64,000 nt of DNA from Verticillium longisporum (lineage: Eukaryota > Ascomycota > Sordariomycetes > Glomerellales > Plectosphaerellaceae), in the NCBI GenBank assembly GCA_019188255.1, contig JAETXT010000015.1, forward strand, positions 620,001-684,000, written 5' to 3'. The position numbers and the translations under genes were made by a program. Position 1 is the stretch's first letter. Every line of letters starts with the position of its first letter. The notes beneath the pieces were generated by a model that had not been told where the DNA came from, did no database searches, and worked only from the letters and a program-made list of their open reading frames with translations. This document shows positions 57,527 to 64,000 of this stretch, piece after piece.

Positions 57527-58747
57527 CTTGTCGAGCGTGTCCCGTAGCAAGCAATCGCAGGTTGAACTTGACGTAAGTAATGCGGCGTGCTCAGTGGTTG
57601 AACCGACGACACCTCACTGTAGGCACGGAGTACAGACTGGTGATTACGTTGGGCAGCAGCGGTATCAGACAAGTGACGGAGAAAATCGGGGTGGTTGTGA
57701 TAAAACGTTTTGAGCTTGTCGCTGTGGTGGGGGGGGACAATGGTTCAGTGCTCGGAATGGCCACCAGAGAATCCAATGTAGCAGGCCGAGGCTGCCGAAG
57801 CGCGTGGAGTACGCGTCCTCTTCATGACTGGTATGCTCTGGGAAGGCCATGTGTCCATTCCCCCCTCATTTCGAATCGAATCAACTCATACCAAGAGAAG
57901 AGCTACAGTACATACGTGCACCGAACATTTACACAAGCTTATCCTGCTAGCGGCAGCATGACTGGCAAGCTTTAGGGGGAAATGGCCTGAAGTGTCAACC
58001 GCGAAAACTCGACACTGCTCGTCTGTCCCCTCCGAGGTTGGTCTGATAAGGTGAGAGGCTTGTGGGTCGGAAACCAAGATGAGCCGATAGCAGGACAAGT
58101 ATACATGGTAGACATTGGGGGGATGCCAGAGAGCTGGCCGTGGTTCCAGTCGAGAATGACGTATACACGTCTCAAACACCACGGTCTATCTAGGTACCTA
58201 CCTAGGCCTGCTAGGTACCTCACCTAGGTAGGTAGGTGCCTGAGGTACCTAGGTAGTCTAATAACCTTGGGAAGGAGGACCAAAGCATGTACGAACGCTT
58301 AGTCATCGCCAACACTCCACCTGTCGACTGGACCCAAGCCGTAAGGTGATCTATTTTTACCACTCCGTCTTCTACCACGTACTCCTTGAGCTTCGTGTAA
58401 TTACCTACCTACCTTACTTTAGTAAGGCAGTCACGGCAGAATAGCGAAGGCTACCCATGACCTTGTGGCATTTCTTATGAAGGTCGGTACATAGACAAGT
58501 TCATTCATTTTGTCAGCAACGTTTCTAGGGCCGCCAGAATTGCTCGAATTTACCCATCAGCGAAACGACTGCGACCCGTCAAGCCTCGAAGCCCGAGCTG
58601 TCCGTCTGCGTGTTCACGCCTATTCATTCAATGCTCTAGGTTCGATCACCGACACCGCTTCCAGCCTGGCCACGACCATCCGGGCACGAGATGACCGCAT
58701 TGCACAGATTCCTACGTTCATCGCTATCCTCACAGGAGCTCTGAGAT
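57527..58747. other. Divergent promoter region, ceramidase and golgin genes
   Basis: 1.22 kb. Includes a dense motif cluster at 58188-58258 and a smaller copy at 58400-58428. Frames at 57580-57975 (+) and 58510-58824 (+) have no recognisable domain; the second overlaps the golgin start out of frame. Confidence 0.55.
58188..58258. repeat. AGGTA/TACCT palindromic motif cluster
   Basis: About 70 bp: TAGGTACCTACCTAGG, CTAGGTACCTCACCTAGG, then TAGGTAGGTG and GAGGTACCTAGGTAG. The densest copy in the window, with several GGTACC and CCTAGG cores. Confidence 0.7.
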
Positions 58748-61404
58748 ATGGCGAATCAGGGGAAAGGCTCGAGATGGGGCTCGTTGTTGTCACAAGCCGT
58801 GGCAGGCATGGGGGCGCATCTTGACAATATGCTCGCCGAAGGTGAAGGTGGACCGAATGCCACGAAACAAGCACAGGGCACGAGCGGGAACCCTCATCGT
58901 CAATCTGCAACTGTCCAGGCCAAAAATGTGCCGGGTAAGTCAAATAGCTGTCACGATGGGCTGTATTAGGCCATAGCTTACTGATCAACAGCATCGCCCC
59001 GGACGTCCTCCAGCAGTAACCGAGTGAACGATCGCTTGCAAGAGCGCTTGGCTAAAGCCATCGCAACCAAAGGCGGCAGCAACGCAACCGAGGTTTCTAG
59101 TACCATAACCAATCCCATTGATTTTCCGAACAACAAAGCTTCCACCACATCGGAGAATAGCGCTGAGAATCAGGCCCAACAGCTACGTGGTTCAGAAAGC
59201 CCGCAAACGGCTACGGTCGAGGCAGCCGTCATTGAACCTCTGTCCACGAACGAAACACACAGCACTGGGGTAGATGATGTGCGAGACGAGGCGAAGCACC
59301 ATGGTGCTGATTCTATCGAGCTCGAGGAGGAACATCTCGCAATCAATTTGCCTCCATCTTCTGAAGTGACGACAACACCTCTCGATTCACTCTGTAGTCG
59401 CTGTCGTTCCTTGGACGTCAAGATTTCGACCTTGGAGGCTGAGCATCGTGGTGAGGTCCATCGCTATATTGAGCAGGTTGACGCTTTGCAGGCCAAATTG
59501 CAATATTTGTCCCGTGAAGCGAGTCAAGTTGCGAGGAATGCTATCAAAGATACTCAGTCGGGCACCTTGGAGCGAAAATTGGCTGAAAAAGATGAGAGGA
59601 TCGCGGTGCTAATGGAGGAAGGGAGAGGCATGGCTGCTACTGAACAGAAGCATCGAAACGTGATAAAGAAGCTCAGGATTCAGGTGGCCGATAACGAAAA
59701 GGCCAACGTCGAGCTGAAAGCCGCGCTTCAGCAGGCGCGGGCGGGTTTAGCTGATTTTCGTGCAAGCGAAGCAAAGCTCGAACAGCTTGAGAAAGCTCGA
59801 TTCGAGTGGCAAGTTGGGTCGGCAAAGATGCGTGAGGAGCTGAGCTTGCTGCGATCAGACCTTAGCGCAAAGCAGATCACTATTGACTCTCTTCGACAAG
59901 ATCTACAAAAAGCAATGGATGAAGCGGATACATCCGCGTCGCGGGCTCTCGCTGACGCTTTGGAAGCGGAAAAACGACGAGCCAGGGAGTTCGAGGACAA
60001 CATTGCGTCACTGCAGGTCGAAAAGAATCTGGTCGCCGAACGAGCCAAGAAGAGGGAGGCAGAGCTCAGAGAAAAGGCCGATGAGGCTGCGGAACGCTCA
60101 CGTATTGCTCAATTGGAGCTGCAAGGTGAAATGCAGGCAATCGAGGGCAGACTCGAGGCCATGCGGGCTCTAGCAGAAGAGGCTTCATCAGGGGCTGTCG
60201 GCGACTCTCAGGCCAAACTTTTGCGACAAATGGAAACACTCCAGACTCAGCACGCTATTGCTAGCGAAAATTGGCAGGGAATAGAAGCTAGTCTCGCCAC
60301 ACGCCTAAGCAATTTGGAGAAGGAGAGAAACGATGCATTGCGTAGAGAGTCAGATATGAGAAAGAAGGCTAGGGAAACGGTCAGTCAAAGCCTGTGTCAA
60401 CAGCCCCTCCCAAGCATGTTTGATTCGGGCTGACAAGAGGTCAGGCACTTCGCTGCAAACGACAAGAAGAAGAAATCCACGATCTGAGTAGCAGGATTTC
60501 GAATAGTCAGCCTGAGTCTGACCAATTCAAGGACCAGCTCGTGACACTCCAGAAGCGTGCAGAGGCTGCGGAAGCTGCGCTTGCACAAGCCAAGGCAGAT
60601 TTCGAAAAACAACAAGCCAGTTGGAAAGCGGAGCGCTGGGATCATCCTGATCGACGCCTTTGGCTGGAGGACGTCCCAGTCGCATCGCCGAGGATACAGA
60701 GTCGGCCAGATTCACCGTTACTGTCTGTGCCCGTAAGGACTTTCAGCTCGGATCTCCTCGTTTCACAGGGGCCATCCAGCAAGGGTCGGAAAATTTCAAC
60801 ACCTGGCAGCGTTGCTGACGGCTTTCACGACTCATTTTCGCCGGGCAGGCGATTGTCAAGCCAGCCCCCTTTAAGGCCTTTTGTGCTTCCGAACAGCGCT
60901 GGCCTTTCGTCTTCAGTGTCCATGGCCTCGTTTGATCCACCTCGGGAAGGCGTGCAAACGGCAACGTCACATCTGGGTGAACGAGATGATATATCAGACG
61001 TGTTAGATGCGTCTTCTTCTCCACGCCAAATGATGCAAGACATGGTATCAGTATCAACTGTTGGAGCGGGACCATCAGTCCAGCTTGTTGAGCGCATGAG
61101 TGCGGCGATTCGGCGACTTGAGGGAGAGAAGATGGCATCAAGAGAGGAGCTGTCTAGAATATCGGGTCAGAGAGACGAGGCCCGGGCGGAGTTGGTTGCT
61201 CTCATGAAGGAAACACAATCTGCAGAAGCGACATCCAGGAAGGTGTCGGACTTGGAGGACGAGGTGGCGAATATCAACGAGAGATACCAGACCACGCTTG
61301 AGCTGCTTGGCGAGAAGAGCGAACTTGTGGAAGAGCTGCGAGCTGATGTGGAGGATGTCAAGGCCATGTATCGGGACCTTGTAGAAAGAACAGTAAAAGG
61401 GTGA
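58748..61404 (+). CDS. sgm1: TMF/Sgm1-type golgin coiled-coil protein
   Basis: Peripheral Golgi coiled-coil protein related to yeast Sgm1 and animal TMF1, which bind Rab6/Ypt6. Exons 58748-58934, 58992-60379, 60445-61404; 2535 nt, 844 aa, frame intact. A short N-terminal segment (MANQGKGSRWGSLLSQAVAG) resembles the amphipathic start of TMF-type golgins. About residues 185-560 form nearly continuous coiled coil. A Ser/Pro-rich linker follows. The C-terminal 100 residues match the TMF TATA-binding-named domain: VERMSAAIRRLEGEKMASRE, SRISGQRDEARAELVALMKE, YQTTLELLGEKSELVEELRA. The second intron ends at the second of two AGs, giving ETALRCKRQEEE in phase. Convergent with nas6, with 106 bp between stops. 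Confidence 0.88.
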
Positions 61405-61510
61405 TTGTTCTTCGGAAAATCATCGTAGGCCTATTCATTGCTGTGGAATTTTACTACGCAGTTGATCACGGCAGTCACTTCCGTCTTCCTTCTCTGCACT
61501 CATGGCATGT

Positions 61511-62675
61511 TTACTTTAGAAGCTCGATCCCTTCAGCTTCAGCAAAACGCTCAATGTAGTAACGAACCTATGAGCAGGTTAGATGGAAGAGGCAGCATAT
61601 GATGGGTCATGTTATGAGGGTGCAGACCTCGTTGTCCGGCGCTAGATCGAGTGCGAGGTTCCCTTCCATGTCGCGTTTGCTGACGTCTGCCCCAGCTTTC
61701 AGCAGGGCGACAGCTGTATCGCCTGCACCATCTCGAGTTAACAAGGGAGAGTGGGTTTCAGGCATAACACCGGAGCACATACCATGCCCCTCGGCTATAG
61801 CATGGTGAAGCGCAGTGTAGCCAAAGTTATCTGTGGCATCCAATGGACTTTTATGCTTAAGCAACAGGTTAACCATCGGCACCGAACCGATAGCCGACGC
61901 TCTGTGAATCGCATATTGGCCTCTCTTGTCGCGCACTCGTGCAGAAAGCGGAGTTTTCAAGGCTAGCAGACGCTTGGCTAAGTCGAGGTTGTTTTTTGAG
62001 GCGATGAAATGAAGGACATTCTATCGTGGTTGAGTTTAGACTCTTATCAGCCTCAAATGAATGGGCTCACCTGTCCGTTGAGATCTGTCATCCCCAGGTC
62101 AGTGCCTGCAGATAATGTATAGGACCGATCACTGACTCTTAAGGTTGATATCGGCACCCCGAGAGAGCAAAACATCCATGACTGCGTCGCCGTCCAGTAG
62201 ACTGCCTGCGATCATCACAGGTGACCAGCCGCTACCATCCTTCATATAAGAGGAGCTGTCAGCGTCGAACAGGCACCAGGCTGGCCTCTGGAGGCCTGGG
62301 ACCCGCAAAGCCTCTTACCTGCACATCAGGGTCAAACCCACGGAGTTGAGTAAGCAGCACAACAATGTCAATCTTGTTCGCAGATACCGCCCAATGGATA
62401 GGCATTCGGCCATCGTCGTCTACACATGCTGCAAGCTTCGGGTCCGTCTGGTGCACAAAGGCGTCAATCTGTACCCAAAGTCCCGCCCAGAAGGGGTTAT
62501 ATTCGCACCTTTAAAATAGCCTCCACCAGAGACACTATGGCAAACGTCAGTACGGCAGATCACACAAACATTTCGCCAAAGCCAAAGTGCCCATTTATTA
62601 CTGGAAGGCAGTTGCGTTACCTTTCCCCTCCCTTGCAGCAGCATGAAGTGCAAATTTGGCTTGCGGCTCGTCCAT
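61511..62675 (-). CDS. nas6: 26S proteasome assembly chaperone Nas6 (gankyrin/PSMD10-like)
   Basis: Ankyrin-repeat chaperone that binds the Rpt3 ATPase during assembly of the proteasome regulatory particle. Eight exons: 62675-62621, 62534-62509, 62447-62319, 62239-62137, 62084-62071 (14 nt), 62020-61783, 61722-61628, 61567-61511; 717 nt, 238 aa, frame intact and the usual length. Ankyrin repeats are seen throughout: FALHAAAREGKVSLVEAILK, DDDGRMPIHWAVSANKIDIV, GWSPVMIAGSLLDGDAVMDV, GADINLKNLNGQNVLHFIAS, RDKRGQYAIHRASAIGSVPM, NFGYTALHHAIAEGHGDTAV and RDMEGNLALDLAPDNEVRYY. The second intron was ended at CACCAG (62448) because this yields LKTDPKLA with correct spacing; the nearer AG would leave a 40-bp intron and a seven-residue insertion. 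The 14-nt exon gives exact ankyrin spacing across GADINLKNLNGQ. Confidence 0.9.
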
Positions 62676-63172
62676 CGTGCACGCGCTCACTTCTGATTGA
62701 TCTCACAAGAAAGAGATACACCCTTCAGGTCACTATCTCGATAGACGTTGTAGACTTGCGTCGAGCTTGAGGGACGGGAATCCTTGCAGCTGTGATGAAG
62801 GGGAGGTACAAGACTCTCAAAACGGCAGCTGGTTGCAAGAAACCTGAGTAGAAGCTGCTACTTGTCAATCTGAAGTTGCTGGTATTCCCCTACAGCACTG
62901 ACGTGAGGAGGATTACAGCATTGGTGTGGGCATATCTGGCTGTGTAGGTAGGTAGATAGTGAAGTGGCTACTAATAGTAGTTACAGTCATGCGATAAAAG
63001 TAACGAACACCCCCAATTTTACACCAAAATTCGCCAAAACATACCAACTTTAGAAATTAGTTATAAGTCGTATAACGTAATCCACAAGCGAGTGGTTCAC
63101 CCAAGCGAGTGGTTCACTTCGCCCGGGCCCACGACCTACACCTGAATTCTACAGATTCCACCTCCGCCCGCG
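62676..63172. other. Intergenic, nas6 promoter and 5' end of a pogo-type element
   Basis: About 500 bp. Base composition changes sharply near 62980 to AT-rich, non-genic sequence. This probably marks the left end of the transposable element; see the repeat and mobile element entries. A short AGGTAGGTAG motif copy sits at 62944-62957. Confidence 0.5.
63085..63118. repeat. Tandem 17-bp subterminal repeat
   Basis: CAAGCGAGTGGTTCACC followed directly by CAAGCGAGTGGTTCACT: two copies differing only in the last base. Position 50 to 90 bp before the transposase start suggests a transposase-binding site. Confidence 0.8.
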
Positions 63173-64000
63173 ATGGAGACTCTTTCAAAAGAAGGTCAAT
63201 TATTCCTTGCTATCCAAGCTATGGACAATGACCCGAACCTAAGCGCCCGGAGTGCTGCGAGGATCTACACCGTCCCCTTAACGACGCTCCTCCGACGCCA
63301 GAAGGGCAAACCCTCCCGACGCGAAAGCCCGCCCAATTCTGCCAAATTAACAGTACTAGAAGAGAAAACTATTGTCGAATATATCCTTGACCTAGATGCG
63401 CGATCTTACCCTCCCCGGTTGGGTGAGGTCGGAGATATGGCGAATCGCCTGCTTGCCGACCGTGACGCGCCACGCGTCGGGAAGAACTGGGCCGCAAACT
63501 TCGTCAAACGGCAACCAGAGCTCCGGACGCGTTTCTTTCGCAAGTACGACTACAAGAGGGCCCAATGCGAAGATCCGGACGCGATAAACGCGTGGTTCCG
63601 CCTCGTGCATAACATGATCGCCAAGTACGGCATCCAAGAGGCTGACATGTACAACTTTGACGAGACCGGCTTCCAGATGGGCGTTATCGCCAACGGAATG
63701 GTCGTGACCAGTTCGGAAAGACGGTCCAATGTGAAGATGAGGCAGCCAGGCAACCGGGAATGGGTTACGGTGATCCAGGGCGTTGGCGCGTTGGGTTTCT
63801 CCGTCCCGCCGTTCATCGTGGTTTCGGGCAAGTACCACCTCTCGAGCTGGTACCAGGACGACGCGATTTCTCGCGACTGGAGAATCGCAACATCTCCAAA
63901 CGGCTGGACGACGAATGATATTGGTCTGGAATGGATTCGGCATTTTGACAGGCATACAAAGTCCCGTACTTCGGGCGGTTATCGCCTACTGATCCTGGAT
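63173..64000 (+). CDS. Pogo/Fot-type DDE transposase, N-terminal 276 residues (cut by window edge)
   Basis: Open frame from ATG 63173 to the last base of the window, 276 codons without a stop. Residues 1-50 (SLSKEGQLFLAIQAMDNDPN, then SARSAARIYTVPLTTLLRRQ) form a Psq-type helix-turn-helix. About residues 65-130 form a CENP-B/Tc5-type DNA-binding helix-turn-helix (IVEYILDLDARSYPPRLGEV, GKNWAANFVKRQPELRTRFF). The DDE_1 catalytic domain then begins: YNFDETGFQMGV near residue 160 supplies the first catalytic Asp, and RLLILD at the very end of the window the second. Known role: cut-and-paste transposition of pogo/Fot1/Pot2-class elements. No stop or frameshift is present in this half, so the copy may be young. 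The third catalytic residue cannot be seen. Confidence 0.88.
   Translation, partial: METLSKEGQLFLAIQAMDNDPNLSARSAARIYTVPLTTLLRRQKGKPSRRESPPNSAKLTVLEEKTIVEYILDLDARSYPPRLGEVGDMANRLLADRDAPRVGKNWAANFVKRQPELRTRFFRKYDYKRAQCEDPDAINAWFRLVHNMIAKYGIQEADMYNFDETGFQMGVIANGMVVTSSERRSNVKMRQPGNREWVTVIQGVGALGFSVPPFIVVSGKYHLSSWYQDDAISRDWRIATSPNGWTTNDIGLEWIRHFDRHTKSRTSGGYRLLILD

Larger units (their letters stand above)
62980..64000 (+). mobile_element. Pogo/Fot-type (Tc1-mariner) DNA transposon, left part
   Basis: Left part of a class II element, cut by the window end. The left border is estimated near 62980 (TAGTTACAG with a TA-type start), where AT-rich non-coding DNA begins; the terminal inverted repeat cannot be confirmed because the right end is not present. 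Inside are tandem 17-bp subterminal repeats (63085-63117) and a transposase ORF open to the last base. Confidence 0.6.

Noticed and set aside
62468..62508. 40-bp intron in nas6 ending at GGTACAG
   Set aside because: Too short for this genome and adds seven residues that break ankyrin spacing; the next acceptor gives a 61-bp intron and a clean repeat.
63392..63955. 187-codon minus-strand open frame
   Set aside because: Antisense shadow of the transposase, whose frame is open to the window end and contains the domain motifs.
1..64000. CRISPR arrays, operons, rRNA genes, or a secondary-metabolite cluster
   Set aside because: None of the expected signatures was seen; the genes are eukaryotic, spliced and functionally unrelated.

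Overview
The window is nuclear DNA from a filamentous ascomycete (Pezizomycotina), most likely a sordariomycete and perhaps a member of Hypocreales. Evidence: genes on both strands at about one per 3 kb; most genes carry 1 to 7 short introns (about 50 to 100 bp) with GTRNGT donors; and the gene families are fungal (Cch1, Sla1, Nas6, Sgm1-type golgin, a Ste11/FMF-1-type HMG protein). The taxonomic call is inference from family resemblance, not from a search.

Layout, left to right: a PAP2 lipid phosphatase cut by the left edge (-); mitotic B-type cyclin (-); mitochondrial ribosomal protein uL2m (+); a possible small serine-rich gene (-); the calcium channel Cch1 (-); a DDT/WHIM-PHD chromatin protein (+); an HMG-box factor (+); EMC5 (+); meiotic MSH5 (+); a cysteine-rich GPI-type surface protein (-); a conserved unknown protein (-); PP2A regulatory B subunit (+); a Yea4-type nucleotide-sugar transporter (+); AMP deaminase (+); Sla1 (+); a TLC-domain membrane protein (-); Cog8 (+); an SLC25A38/Hem25 mitochondrial carrier (+); an E/R-rich coiled-coil protein (-); prefoldin 1 (-); an alkaline ceramidase (-); a TMF/Sgm1 golgin (+); Nas6 (-); and a pogo-type transposase whose open frame runs off the right edge (+). 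The genes are ordinary housekeeping, trafficking, signalling and meiotic genes. I see no biosynthetic cluster or operon.

Two features stand out. First, seven otherwise well-conserved genes (cyclin B, cch1, the GPI protein, the unknown protein, the PP2A B subunit, the carrier and the coiled-coil protein) each contain one apparent single-base deletion, always in a run of four or five identical bases. Adding one base back gives a CDS length divisible by three and family-like sequence on both sides in every case. Fourteen other multi-exon or single-exon genes are intact. I read this as homopolymer undercalling in the sequence or assembly, not seven pseudogenes, so conceptual translations from this region need correction. 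Second, almost every long intergenic gap contains clusters of an AGGTA/TACCT-based palindromic motif (variants of GGTACCTAGGTAGGTACC) that I do not find inside coding exons. It is the main structured sequence not explained by the genes. The only clear mobile element is the pogo-type transposase at the right end.
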